From assembly GCA_022495995.1 (NCBI GenBank), contig JAFEMH010001464.1:124001-188000 (forward strand): a DNA stretch of 64,000 bases, in the 5' to 3' direction. Shown here piece after piece: positions 35,489 to 47,856 of the stretch. The notes under the pieces were generated by a model. That model saw only the letters and a list, made by a program, of their open reading frames with translations. It did no database searches and was not told the origin of the DNA. Both the position numbers and the translations under genes were made by a program. The stretch comes from Adenophora triphylla var. japonica (Eukaryota; Streptophyta; Magnoliopsida; Asterales; Campanulaceae). The first letter of the stretch is position 1, and every line of letters begins with the position of its first letter.

Positions 35489-36324
35489 TATTGGAAATGG
35501 GTAACGAAAGTTAAGTTTGACTTACTGTTGACCTAACTTCCTAACGGAATTCGTTAAATAGTTAACGAAGCAAGTTACAAAATGTATTCTACATTTAGCG
35601 TAGATTATGAAACTCATTTATTGTCTCAAAACCATTTCCGGGTGAATGAGAAATTAATGACAAAGTTTTGTAACTTAACGAGAGTTGGTTAAAAGGGTCA
35701 ATTTGATCGTTTGGATCAAATTGGATTTAAACTGTATTTTGGGCTGATGAAATTGTGCAATCTGGTGATCAGAACGAGTGGGGACTCTGAGCACGAGTCG
35801 TGAGCACGAATGGACCTTAATGGACCTTGGCTCAAAACTGATCAGAACGAGTCGTGAGCATGACTCGTGCCAAAGGGCACGAGTCGTGCCCTTCACAGCT
35901 GTTCGCGAAAAGTTGCACCTTTTAATGGAAAAGACACAAAACCTTTTAACTCTCCTTATATACTTTCCCTCCGAATTTCAATTTATACATACAGTCATTT
36001 GAGCATTCCTACCCTCTAGTAAGATAGAAAAACATACCCAAATCATTGACATATTGTTGCATCAAATCCTTAAAAGTCCAAAGTTTCAAACATAGTGTTG
36101 TTCGTTAGAGTATTTGATTTGGAGTGCTCCTATCATATACTTAAAAGTCGTTTTATCTTACTAGAAGATTGCCATTGAAACCGTAAGCACCGCCGCGGGC
36201 AATAACTTCTTACGGAGATTGTATTTAATACAAGACTCGACTTGTCTCATAGTTTTCCAATCTCCGTTACTTTTTCTGTTAAGTTTTCAGTTAAGTTCTT
36301 GAGAAGCCTACCAAAAGTCTAACA
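35489..36324 (+). repeat. 5' LTR of the nested copia
   Basis: It begins TATTGGAAATGGG (the G of the expected TG is changed to A; the other LTR has TGTTGG) and ends CTAACA. A TATA-like CTTATATAC is at about 35956. It contains a palindrome cluster GCACGAGTCGTGC at 35789-35892. Confidence 0.95.
35789..35892. repeat. Palindrome cluster GCACGAGTCGTGC in a copia LTR
   Basis: AGCACGAGTCGTGAGCACGA, GAGTCGTGAGCATGACTCGT and GGGCACGAGTCGTGCCC lie within 104 bp. The matching cluster in the other LTR is 41957-42077. It is the same motif class as in the gypsy LTRs at 9826-9966. Confidence 0.9.
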
Positions 36325-36326
36325 AT

Positions 36327-36340
36327 CGTAAGAAGTTATT
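36327..36340 (+). promoter_or_regulatory. Candidate self-complementary primer-binding site
   Basis: CGTAAGAAGTTATT starts two bases after the LTR end, the normal primer-site position. It is a perfect 14-base complement of 36201-36214 in the LTR, about 110 bases upstream. The same 14 bases occur in the 3' LTR (about 42397-42410). I see no similarity to the initiator-Met tRNA 3' end. Confidence 0.55.
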
Positions 36341-37802
36341 AACGCTTCTTCAAGACCTTCAAGATGGCAACCGAGAAAGACACCACCTCATCCAGTCAAG
36401 GGAATGTAACGCCTCCTTCTCAAGGTGACGCTACGTTCAACCATGTTGCTCCCGCTTCTACACCGCATCACCTGGGTCATGGTGAGAAACCCCCGAAGTT
36501 CACTGGTGTGGATTTCAAGAGATGGCAACAGAAGATGCTATTCTACTTGACCACCCTAAGCTTGCACCGCTTCTTAAAGGAAGATCCTCCGGCGGTGAAA
36601 AATGGTGATCCCGACCCCCAATGGCAAATGGCCAAGGAGGCTTGGGCTCACGGTAATTTTCTCGTGTAAGAATTACATCCCGAATGGACTTGACGATGCA
36701 CTATACAACGTGTATAGTAATGTCGATTGCCAAGGCGTCATGGAACACCTTGGAAAGGGAAAGTACAAGATCGAAGACGTCGGGTCAAAGAAATTTGTCG
36801 TCGGTAAGTATCTTGACTTCATGATGGTCGATTCCAAATCGGTAACAACTCAAGTAGATGAATTCCAAATCATTCTACATGGGCTTGATGCCGAGGGGAT
36901 GATCATGAATGATCCATTTAAGGTGGCCTCTATCATTGAAAAGTTGCCGCCTTCGTGGAAGGATTTCAAGAACTATCTCAAGCATAAACGCAAGGAGATG
37001 TCCTTGGAAGACATTGTTGTTCGTCTTCAAATAGAAGAGAACAATAGAATCAACGAGGCCAAGGTTGCTAAGGGAAAGATGGAGGCTAAGGTCAATCTCG
37101 CCGAGGCTAGCACAAGTGGCAAAAAGAGAAAGCATTCCGAAAATGCCGGGAATGCTAAGAAAGGGAAGAAGAAGGGCTCTAAGAAGTTCAAGGGGTCTTG
37201 CTATAATTGTGGCAAACCGGGCCACTTAGCAAAAGATTGTCGTCTCCCAAAGAAAGAGGCGAATAATGTTGACCACATGGACCTCGACTTTGCAGCGATG
37301 ATCTTTGAGGCCAACGTTTCAAATTTGGAGGAGAATCCTAAAGCTTGGTGGATAGATATCGGTGCTACCCGCCATATTTGTGGTAATAAGGAGAGTTTCT
37401 CCTCCTATACTCCCATCTCCGGAAGAAAGCTCTACATGGGAAATTCTGCGACCTCCAATGTTTAAGGCATTGGAAACGTGATATTGAAGATGACTTCCGA
37501 AAAAGAAGTAACCTTGTTGGATGTGCTGCATGTTCCAGACATCCGTAAAAATTTGGTGTCCGGCGCTTTGCTTAGTAAGGCCGGTTTTAGACTAGTATTT
37601 GAATCCGACAAATTTGTATTAACCAAGAATGGTTTATTTCTTGGAAAGGGTTACCTCGAGGAGGGCCTTTTCAAGATGAATGTAATGAACGTGATTCGCC
37701 GAGGTGCGATGAATAAAAATTGTGTTTCTTATGTTTACTTGTCGGAAAGTTCTAATTTATGGCATGATAGATTAGGACATGTAAACCTCGACACCATTAA
37801 GA

Positions 37803-38570
37803 CACTACAAAAAAGGGGTGTTTTACCACACTTTATTTGCTACGGTCCGTCGAACCGACACAAATAGGCTTTTATTTATTACGGTTTTTAAGACCATAAT
37901 AAATAAAAAATTATCTGCTACGATTTTCTACAAATCGGGGTAAATAAATATTTTTATGTCGGTCTTTTCTAAAACGTAACAAAAGCTTTTAACGAGCAAA
38001 TTTTTTTTTTTTCATTTACATTAGTTTTATATGTTACGGTTCAAATACGGTCACAAACTAATATGTCGCACACAATTATCTGAGGTGACGTGTAAATAAC
38101 CGTAATAAATATATCAATTGTGACGGTTATAACCGTCGCAAAAAAGCGTAACATAACTTTTAAACATATGACACTGTTTCTTTTGCATTGTTTCTGAACC
38201 GTAATAAATATATCAATTGTGACGGTTATAACCGTCGCAAAAAGTGTAGCATAACTTTTAAACATATGACACAGTTTCTTTTGCATTGTTTCTGAACCGT
38301 AATAAATATATCAATTGTGACGGTCATAACCGTCGCAAAAAAGCGTATCATAACTTTTAAACATATGACATAGTTTCTTTTGCATTGTTTCTGAACCGTA
38401 ACAAAGACCGTCACAAAAAACAATTATGACGGTTTACCACCAGTCACAAAGTATTTGTGACCCGCACAATTAAGTCGGACACAAAACCGTCACAAATACC
38501 TTTTGTGTCGGTTTTTGAGTTTTTTGCTACGGTTCGTCGACCGTCATAAAAGGGGTTATTTTTTGTAGTG
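37803..38570. mobile_element. Short non-autonomous CACTA element
   Basis: It has CACTACAAAAAA and its complement TTTTTTGTAGTG at the ends, and a 3-bp duplication AGA (37800-37802 and 38571-38573). Subterminal CGACGGT/ACCGTCG-type repeats are present. Removing it restores the integrase reading frame of the host copia. Non-coding. Confidence 0.93.
38099..38400. repeat. Three tandem 98-99-bp repeats inside the short CACTA
   Basis: AATAAATATATCAATTGTGA starts at 38104, 38203 and 38301. Each unit holds GACGGTTATAACCGTC, an inverted repeat, followed by a shared AT-rich tail. Confidence 0.93.
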
Positions 38571-40910
38571 AGAAATTAGCGAGACAAGATTTAATCCAAA
38601 TGACTAAATCCGACTCGACTAATAGGTGCGAAGTTTGTGTTGAGGCAAAAATGACGAAGTCGCCATTTAATGCAATAAAAAGAAACACGACTCCTCTTGA
38701 ATTAATTCACACCGATATATGTGATTTAAAACTTGTGCAAACTCGAGGAGGTAAAAAGTATTTCATTACATTTATAGATGATTGCACAAAATTTGTTATG
38801 TCTATCTCTTAAGAAGTAAGGATGAAGCCTTAGTGGCTTTTGAGACTTATAAGAAAGAAGTTGAAAATCAACTTAACTTGAAGATTAAGAAAATTAGAAG
38901 CGATAGAGGTGGAGAATATGAAGCACCGTTTGAAGGATTATGTTGGGAATTCGGCATAATTCATCAAACAACGGCTCCATATACCCCTCAATCTAACGGA
39001 GTTGATGAACGCAAAAACCGCACTCTCAAGGAGATGATGAATGCGCTTTTGATAAGTTCAAAGCTTACCGACAACTCAAGGGGGAAGCAATACTCACTTC
39101 TAATTATGTTCTTAATAAAATACCCAAGAAAGGTATTGATAAAACGCCCTATGAATTGTGGCATAATCGTAGGCCATGTTTTAAATACCTTAAAGCCATG
39201 GGGTGTTTGGCCAAGGTTGAAGTACCTAAGTCGAAACAAGTCAAGATTGGTCCAAAGACCATCGACTGTGTTTTTATTGGATATGCCAATAATAGTAGTG
39301 CCTATCGTTTTATAGTGCACAAATCAGACATTCCTGATATGCATGTAGGAACTACTATAGAATCAAGGAATGCGGTATTCTTTGAAAATATCTTTCCGGC
39401 TAAGGACAGGAAAGATATAGGTTCTAATAAGAGAACACATAAGTCCACAACCGGTCCTTCTCAAATAGAAGATGAAGAACCGAGACGTAGCAAAAGGGCA
39501 AGAGTGGAAAAGTCTTTTGGTCCTGATTTTCTATCTTACATGTTAGAAAACGAACCAAAGAATCAAGTTAAAGAAGCTTTATCCGGTCCGGATAGTTCGT
39601 TCTGAAAAGAGACTATTAACAATGAAATAGAATCCATAATGCTCAACAATACTTGGGAATTAGTTGATCTCCCTCCAGATTGCAAACCATTAGGTTGCAA
39701 ATGGATCCTTAAAAGGAAGTATAAGGCGGATGGATCAATCGAAAAGTACAAAGCTAGGCTAGTTGCCAAGGGCTTTAGACAGAAAGAGGGATATGATTTC
39801 TTCGATACATACTCCCCTGTCACAAGGATCACATCTATTCGTGTTCTCATAGCTATTGCAGCAGTGCATAATTTTGAGATACACCAAATGGATGTGAAGA
39901 CTGCTTTCCTAAATGGAGAACTTGATGAAGAAATTTACATGGAACAACCTGAAGGGTTCGCAGTTCCTGGTAAAGAAAGAAAGGTGTGTAAACTTGTAAA
40001 GTCCTTGTATGGACTAAAACAAGCACCTAAACAATGGCATGAGAAGTTCGATAGAACCATGTTATCGAGTGGATTCAAGATTAATGAATGTGACAAATGT
40101 GTCTACATTAAAGGAACATCTGAATCATTCGTTATCATTTTTTATGTAGACGATATGCTCATAATGGGAAGTAATCATGATTTGATCATGAATATCAAAG
40201 GCATGCTTAAGAAGAACTTTGATATGAAAGACATGGGATTAGCTGATGTAATATTAGGGATAAAGATCTCTAGAACATCTGAAGGATTAGTTCTTTCACA
40301 ATCCCATTACCTAGAGAATGTTCTTCGAAAATTCAATGTCTTTGATGACCCTCCGGCTAAGACACTGTAGACTTGGCTCAACATTTAGCCAAGAACAAAG
40401 GGGAACCAGCTTTTCTAAACTCGGAATATGCAAGAATAATTGGTAGTCTGATGTACTTAACGAATTGTACTCGTCCAGACATTGCATATTCAGTGAGCAA
40501 ACTAAGTAGGTTCACAAGTAATCCTAGTACTGATCATTGGAAAGCACTAATTAGAGTACTAAGATATTTAAAGTACACTAGGAATCATGGGATACTTTAT
40601 AAGAAATATCCAGCAGTATTAGAAGGATACTGTGATGCAAATTGGATATTGGACACGAAAGACTCTAAGTCCAAAAGTGGATATGTATTCACAATAGGTG
40701 GAGGAGCAGTGTCATGGAAATCCTCCAAACAAACGTGTATAGCCGCATCTACGATGGAATTCGAGTTTATAGCTTGGATAAAGCCGAGAAGAAGCAGAAT
40801 GGCTTAAGAATTTCTTGGAGGATATTCCTTGTTGGAGTAAACATGTGCCTGCTGTTATGATACATTGTGATAGTCAATCAGCAATAGGAAGGGCACAGAA
40901 TAGTATGTAC

Positions 40911-40942
<32 letters not shown>

Positions 40943-41655
40943 CAATACCATTAGACAGTTGATCAAGAATGGCGTTATCACTATTGATTATGTAAAATCA
41001 TGTGATAACTAAGCGGATCCGTTTACCAAAGGTATAAATCGAGATCAACTGTATAAACTGTTCAGGGGAATGGGTTTAAAACCCACAACAAAAGAACTTA
41101 TAGCAGACACTCAACCTTGAGAAATGGAGATCCCGTGCCCTCGTTCAATGAGACAACCAAGTTATAAGTTCTAAGTAGAGTTACTGAAACAACAACTCGG
41201 TTTATTAACCTCGAGATGTTGAATACTCATTCCCGTAACATCCAAGTACAAGCACACGCAAAGAAGGGTAAGGATAAGTTGAGAAAACTTTTAATGATTT
41301 CTATACCTACGGGTGGAGTAGTGCATGATACTCCTTATAGTGAGAATCACCTATATAAGTGAGAGGTAATTAAGCCGCCTCTAATTGTAACGCTTATGAA
41401 TGAGATACGGTCCAAGGCCGAAATGGATAAAACGTGAGAACAACAATTGTTAGAGCTGTTATTATGTGAGTATTATTGTCTTGGTATACATCTGACAGTC
41501 ACTGGTTCAAATCGCTACCAAATGGCTAGTATATCCGATAATATTTCACTAGGGAAGATTTAAGGCCACAAGCTATCTATCCCGATGTAATAATAGTTCG
41601 CCGGAACTTTGGACAAAATTGCATTCATGCATTAATTGTCATTCATGTGGGGGAT

Positions 41656-42511
41656 TGTTGGAAATGGGTAACGAAAGTTAAGTTTGACTTAACGTTGACC
41701 AAACTTCCTAACGGAATTCGTTAAATAATTAACGAAGCAAGTTACAAAATGTATTCTACATTTAGCGTAGATTATGAAACTCATTTATTGTCTCAAAACC
41801 ATTTCCGGGTGATTGAGAAATTAATGACAAAGTTTTGTAACTTAACGAGAGTTGGTTAAAAGGGTCAATTTGATCGTTTGGATCAAATTGGATTTAAACT
41901 GTGTTTATGGCTGATGAAATTGTGCAATCTGGTGATCAGAACGAGCGGGACTCGGGAGCACGAGTCGTGAGCACGAATGGACCTTAATGGACCTTGGCTC
42001 AAAACTGATCAGAACGAGTGGAAACTTGAAGAACGAGTCGTGAGCACGACTCGTGCCAAAGGGCACGAGTCGTGCCCTTCACAACTGTTCGCTAAAAGTT
42101 GCACCTTTTAATGGAAAAGACACAAAACCTTTTAACTCTCCTTATATACTTCCCCTCCGAATTTCAATTCATACATACAGTCATTTGAGCATTCCTACCC
42201 TCTAGTAAGATAGAAAAACATACCCAAATCATTGGCATATTGTTGCATCAAATCCTTAAAAGTCCAAAGTTTCAAACATAGTGTTGTTCGTTAGAGTATT
42301 TGATTTGGAGTGCTCCTATCATATACTTAAAAGTCGTTTTATCTTACTAGAAGATTGCCATTGAAACCGTAAGCACCTGTGCGGGGCAATAACTTCTTAC
42401 GGAGATTATATTTAATACAAGACTCGACTTGTCTCATAGTTTTCCAATCTCCGTTACTTTTTCTGTTAAGTTTTCAGTTAAGTTCTTGAGAAGCCTACCA
42501 AAAGTCTAACA
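41656..42511 (+). repeat. 3' LTR of the nested copia
   Basis: About 856 bp, starting TGTTGGAAATGGG and ending CTAACA. It is highly similar to 35489-36324. The palindrome cluster is at 41957-42077. Confidence 0.95.
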
Positions 42512-42699
42512 GGTACCCTTAAATTTTATTAAATAAAATAAAATTACAAAGAGGGGGACAACCAACCTTACCCTTTTATAAATAAGGGAGGACATTTAGG
42601 AGCATTTACCTCAACCTAACTATTACAATTAAATAAAAATAAACCTAATCTAAAGTCTAAACTAATCTAATTAAAATAAAAATTAATCTAAAACATCAT

Positions 42700-44918
42700 T
42701 CATTCATCACTACTTTTCGTGGAGTCCTCGACATCATATTGATATCTTGGATTCAATAGATCCTCATCATAAGGCAAGTCTTGTTGCCTTTTTTCCGCTC
42801 TAACCCAATCGCCAAGTAAAAGTTGATGTTTCAAGTTTTCACTTGTTAGTTGGGAACGTCTTTCATTCAAAACATTTCCACCAACGCTAAATGTCGATTC
42901 AACCGCCACTGCTGAAACGGGAGAGGCTAAGACTTCTTTAGCAACTATGGAAAGTATAGGATAAATGTCTTTCCTTCTTGACCACCATTGTAAAACATCA
43001 AATTCATTTGAATTTGGATCTTGATTTAATTCAAAGTTTATAGTGAAATAAGTTTCTAACTCCACGAGAATGTTTGATGATGATGAAGATGAACCTCGAG
43101 AAGGACCATATTTTTTACTATACAAATTTGCAAAAAAGCTATATGGATCCCCACTAGTAAAACTTGGTTGAGAAGTAGAGGAATCATCTTCATGTTGTTG
43201 GCTTTGAGAAGTGTTTCCATATAAGGCATTATATTCATTAAAAAGGTTAATCAAATCATTTTTTATGTCATTAAAAATAATTGACGGAAGTTCATTACTA
43301 CCGTCACCACCGGGATATAATTTCATATAATAATAAGTTATAATGGACTCTAAATTATCTAATTTAACTCGGGGATCTAATAACTTTGCAACCAAGAAAA
43401 GAGACGGAATAGTGTCAAAATATTTAAGCCACTTTTGTCTCATGTTAAAAATGCATTGGTTTAAAATAGGGCATTTTTTTAAATTGTCAAAAATAGTAAC
43501 AATTGCAATACAATGCTCTAGCACCAAAACGAAAGTTGGATAATAAACTCCAGAAAAAGTCAAAGTAGCGGTATTAAAAATCTTTAACAATTCACATAAA
43601 TTAATGCATGCATTCCAATGATAAGTAAATAGAGGTTCATGATAGCCAATTGACATAAAAAATTGCGTTAGGAGATCTTTATAAGCAAAACCATCAGTTA
43701 ACATTTTATAGGTGGAATTCCACCTAGTTGGAACATCGTAAGTAAAATATTTGTCCGGCACACTTTTACTTCTTAAAAACCTTATCCATTTTTTTGTATT
43801 AGAATTTTTTTTGAAATAAATTGAAGAGCTCGTCTAATTGGCTTAACATGAGTTTCTAATGCATCTAAACCATCTCTAACACATAAATTAATTATATGAC
43901 ATAAACATCAAATATGAAAAAACTTACCCCCAAGTGAGGGTTGACAAACGGTAATTAAATCGGGCAAACTAGCCGTATTAGCACTTGCGTTGTCAAATGA
44001 AATAGTAAATATTTTATTTAAAATATCATATTCAAGAAAAATCTCAAGCAATTTCGCACAAATATTTTCCGCGAAATGTGTTGGCTCAAAATCTTTGTAA
44101 GCAATTAATCTTTTTTGGATTTTTCATGAATTATCTATCCAATGGCAAGTAACGCCCAAATAAGCATTTCTTTGCCAATGATCACTCCAACCATCGGCAC
44201 AAATTAAAACTTTATTTTCTAATTTTGATAAAACACCAATTAATTTTTTTTTTATATTTTTGAACCACTCTAGTAATATCACGTACGGGATTCATACGTG
44301 GTACTCTCCCTCTCGTGGCAGCGGGGTTCTAAGAAAGGCGAGCAAAATTTTCATAAAAATTATAATTCGCAAAATTAAAAGGAAGACCTTTAACGCAAAT
44401 AAATTTGGCTAGTTCATCCCTATAAACCCACTTGTCAAATTTAAAAAGGACGGAAGAAGGGGAAACGAACCTTGTGCACCCGAACCCGAACTACGTTGTT
44501 GAAATTGTAATTGAGTTTGCGTAGCGGAAATGCCAAGTTTCTCGGGATGTTTTGATGCCGTATGCCCTTTGAGCGTCCCATGCCCTCCGCCTCTTTTGAA
44601 TGCGTAAGACGCATTACAATAGTTGCAACATGCTCGAAAATTATAATCATCATCGGCATTAATTTTTCTTTTGGTGAAATGGATGACGAAGGTATCGGAT
44701 TGCGGCGCTCTTTCCGTAGGAGGTTGTCGTTGTCCCCGACCACCTCCCCTAGTAGCTCGGCTGCCCCTACCCTTCCTAGCACTACCACTTTCAATTTCAA
44801 ATTGTTCTTCTTCCTCATTTTATTGAATATTTGGATTTTGATGATCAAAATCATCGTTGGGGGACGAAGAACCAACAACGGACTTGCCTAAATTGCTTCT
44901 TCTTTGATTTCCAGCCAT
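42700..44918 (-). pseudogene. hAT transposase (BED zinc finger, hAT C-terminal dimerisation)
   Basis: The N terminus starts MAGNQRRSNLGKS (ATG 44918). A BED finger (CNYCNASYAF, then HGTLKGHTASKH) lies at about 44560-44640 in another frame. The C-terminal frame 43761-42700 has YDVPTRWNSTYKML and the dimerisation region (VLQWWSRRKDIYPILS, VAVESTFSVGGNVL, LLLGDWVR). Frameshifts and stops lie between 43760 and 44820. This was the mobilising enzyme of the element and is now inactive. Confidence 0.88.
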
Positions 44919-45257
44919 TTGTGTAAGATAAAATGAAGTTTGAAAACGAAACGAAGCTTGAAAATGGATGAAAATGGAGAAAAACACTAATTTCGTTAGA
45001 AAACTAACTGAAAATGGGACAATATTTAACTGAAAATTGGATGAGAGTGAGAGTAGATGTGAATATTTGAGAGTAGAAGAGAAAGAATAGAGAGAAATAA
45101 TGTTGAAATAAAATGGGAGGAGGGAGGTGATATTTATAGTTAGTAAATTAGGCAAAAAAAACATTTTTTTTTAATTTTTGACTGCCCCAAGTTAAAATTC
45201 TGACGAACATAACGGCTAGTTTGAAAAAGTAGCCGTTGGAACATGTTCTGGCGTTCT

Positions 45258-45365
45258 GTTCGGCCGAGCAACTCATATGACTCGGCCGAGCATGACCGTT
45301 ATTGGAAATTAACACACTGGAATGACCTGCTCGGCCGAGCAACTCATATGACTCGGCCGAGCAAC
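45258..45365. repeat. CTCGGCCGAG palindrome cluster, right subterminal region of the hAT
   Basis: Four copies of CGGCCGAGCAACTCATATGA or its parts, in line with the opposite subterminal cluster at 34877-35117. Confidence 0.9.
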
Positions 45366-45814
45366 TCAAAAACCGGCGGTTAACCGGTTTTTCAGAAACA
45401 CAAACCTTAAATGAACCGGCCATTTACCGGTTTCGGTTAGCCGGATCCGGTTAACCGGCGTTGACCGATTTTGACCGGTTGAATACTTCCCGGTTGACCG
45501 GTCCGGTTTATAAAATGGACACATCTAGCAATGGCCCCCGTGGTATGGATTGCGGATTTTTTTATTTTAATTTATCTTTATTAGTTGGGCTAGGGTTTGT
45601 TTCTTATATATAAGGTTGTAATCCTATGTAACTATTTAGATTTTGCACAGAATAATAAGAGAGGCAGCCGCAGTTCATAACCCCAAATTCGATCTCTTTC
45701 TCTTTCGATTCCCAATTGCTTTTGTGTTTTGTTATTGTCAATTGCTTCCGCTGAATTGCACACCAACTGGTATCAATTCCTGGGCATGGAAACTTTGCGT
45801 TGTGGTAGAGGCGG

Positions 45815-47856
45815 GTGAAGGATTTTCTGGTTCAAGCAGGCTTGGGGAAAGTTCTCCGATATTCGACTAAACCCGATGATATCGAAGAAGGACCATGGAA
45901 GGAGTTGCAGGAACGGGATGTGTCTTCAATACGGCAGTGTATTGCGGATGAGGTGGTGTATCATGTGATTGATGAAAAATCACCAACGGAGGTTTGGGAG
46001 ATCTTGGAGGCCAGATATATGTCGAAATCCTTGTCGAACAAGTTGCATCTTAAGCAAAGGCTGTATGGGCTTAAGATGGCAGAGGGTTCAGACCTCGATT
46101 CTCATATCCACACGTTTAATCAAATACTCAACGATTTGGTTAAGGTGGAAGTGACGTTTGAGGAGGATGACAAGGCTTTGATGTTGTTGAATTCGCTGCC
46201 TACTTCTTCAACATACGAAAATCTTATTACTACGTTGACGTGGGGGAAGGATACTTTGGAATTGCAACCGGTCACAGAAGCTCTTCTAGATTTTCATAAA
46301 TGGAAGAAGTCCGTTGATGAACCTGCTGGTGAAGGGTTATTTGTGAAGGAGAATCAGGAACGTGGGAGAACCCAGTCCCGGGATAATTCGCAAAAGCAGA
46401 ATTCTCGTTCGCAGTCAAGGAAGAAGTATAAGGGGAATTGTTTCAAGTGTGGGAAGAAGGGGCACAAGAGGCAGAATTGTTTGGAGAAGGGGAATGGTAA
46501 AGCAAACTCTTCAAAGTCAGTTAATGTGGTTGAAGATTGCTCAGATGATGTGGATGGTGATATGCTCACGACTTCATCACCTGTAGAGCACCTGACAGAT
46601 TGCTGGATTATGGATTCGGCATGTTCTTTTCATGTGACGGCGAATCGTGATTGGTTCGATACCTACAGGTCAGTTAATTCTGGTATAGTTACTATGGGTA
46701 ATGGTGCTACATGTAAAATTGCTGGCATAGGAACTATAAGAATTAAAATGTTTAATGGTGTGGTTAGAACGTTATGTGATGTTAGACATGTGCCAGTGGT
46801 TTCAAAAAATCTGGTTTCATTGGGTACCTTGAATGCAAATGGTTTGACCTATAAAGCTCAAGGTGGAGTATTGAAAGTTGTTAAGGGTGTTAAGGGTGCT
46901 ATGGTGGTGATGAAGGGTGAAAGGGGCTCTAAAAACATTTACAGGCTGCTAGGAAGCACGATTGTAGGTGGAGTAACATCCGTAGAATCTGAGGTAGATA
47001 TTGATACCCTTCTATGGCATATGCGGCTTGGTCACATGGGTGAAAGGGGGATGCGTGAACTTCATAAACGCAAGTTGCTGAAGGGTGTGAAGACTTGCGA
47101 ACTTGAGTTTTGCAAGTATTGTGTTCTTGGAAAGCAAAACAAGGTGCAATTCAAGACGGGTAAACATACAACAAAGGGCATCCTCGACTATGTTTACTCA
47201 GATGTGTGGGGGCCAGTTAGAACAGAATCAAGAGGTGGACATTATTACTTTGTCACGTTCATTGATGATTTTTCGAAGAAGGTTTGGGTTTACTTCATGA
47301 GGCACAAGTCAGAAACTTTTGAGAAGTTCAAGGTGTGGAAAGCTGAAGTGTAAAATCAAACAGGGAGAAAAATCAAGTGTTTGAGAAGTGATAATGGGAC
47401 AGCATAAACAGTGGCGAGTTCAAGAAGTTCTGTCGAGAGCATGGAATCAAGAGGCACTACACAGTACGTAGGACACCACAGCAAAATGGTGTGGCTGAAA
47501 GGATGAATAGATCTATTGCAGAAAGGGCTAGGTGTCTACGATTCAATGCAGGGTTGGCGAAGATTTTTTGGGCTGATGCGGTGAGTATGGCATGTTTCTT
47601 GATAAACATGTCACCTAGGGCTTCATTGGATAACATGTTTGCGGAGGAGGTATGGACGGGTAATGAGGTAGACTTCACTGATATTCGGGTGTTTGGGTGT
47701 CCATCCTATATGCATATTCCTGGTGAAGAGAGGTCGAAGCTTGACCCAAAGTCAAAACGGTGTGTTTTTCTCGGGTATGAAACAGGTGTAAAAGGATACA
47801 AGCTTTGGGATCCCAAGTCAAGCAAGGTGGTGATCAGTAGAGACGTGGTCTTTTGA
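45815..47856 (+). pseudogene. Gag, protease and integrase of the old copia
   Basis: A long frame, 45815-47353, carries gag (MKDFLVQAGLGKV; EARYMSKSLSNKLHLKQRLY) and a zinc knuckle CFKCGKKGHKRQNC. The protease site reads WIMDSACSFHVT; the usual Gly after Asp-Ser is Ala. Pre-integrase is WHMRLGHMGERGM, and the integrase start has FIDDFSKKVWV. After a stop and shift near 47353-47410 integrase continues in 47455-47856 (TPQQNGVAERMNRS, SRDVVF). The gag start lacks its usual first ~20 residues. The last part continues at 49633-49863 beyond the inserted element. Confidence 0.9.

Larger units (their letters stand above)
36364..41012 (+). pseudogene. Gag-pol of the nested copia, degenerate
   Basis: Gag starts at ATG 36364 (MATEKDTTSSS) and shifts frame near 36650. 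Its zinc knuckle CYNCGKPGHLAKDC at about 37199-37240 is intact. The protease site reads WWIDIGATRHICG, with Ile in place of the catalytic-loop Ser. Pre-integrase WHDRLGHVNLDTIK is followed by the CACTA insertion. Integrase has CEVCVEAKMTKSPF, FIDDCTKFVM and SDRGGEYEAPFEG. Reverse transcriptase (39639-40370) has QMDVKTAFLNGELDEEIY and YVDDMLIMG. RNase H is at 40373-41012 ([26 protein letters not shown]). Frameshifts or stops separate most parts. Confidence 0.92.
35489..42511 (+). mobile_element. Ty1/copia LTR retrotransposon nested in the hAT, unusual primer site
   Basis: The LTRs at 35489-36324 and 41656-42511 are flanked by GGTAC (35484-35488 and 42512-42516). The polypurine tract ATGTGGGGGAT lies directly before the 3' LTR. 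There is no initiator-Met complement after the 5' LTR; instead CGTAAGAAGTTATT (36327-36340) complements AATAACTTCTTACG within the LTR (36201-36214). Gag, protease, integrase, reverse transcriptase and RNase H follow in order but are broken. A 768-bp CACTA element sits in integrase. Confidence 0.95.
34706..45527 (-). mobile_element. hAT (Ac-like) transposon, 10.8 kb including a nested copia
   Basis: The ends CAGACATGG and CCACATCTA-type (revcomp TAGATGTGTCC) differ at the first base as in Ac (CA../TA..). The flanking 8-bp sequences GCAACGGC (34698-34705) and GCAATGGC (45528-45535) match at 7 of 8. Both subterminal regions carry clusters of CTCGGCCGAG palindromes and AACCGG-rich repeats. Transposase remnants lie on the minus strand at 42700-44918. 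The copia at 35489-42511 is inserted near the left end. Confidence 0.88.

Noticed and set aside
38099..38400. CRISPR-like regular repeats
   Set aside because: The units are directly adjacent 98-bp tandem copies inside a plant CACTA element with no spacers.
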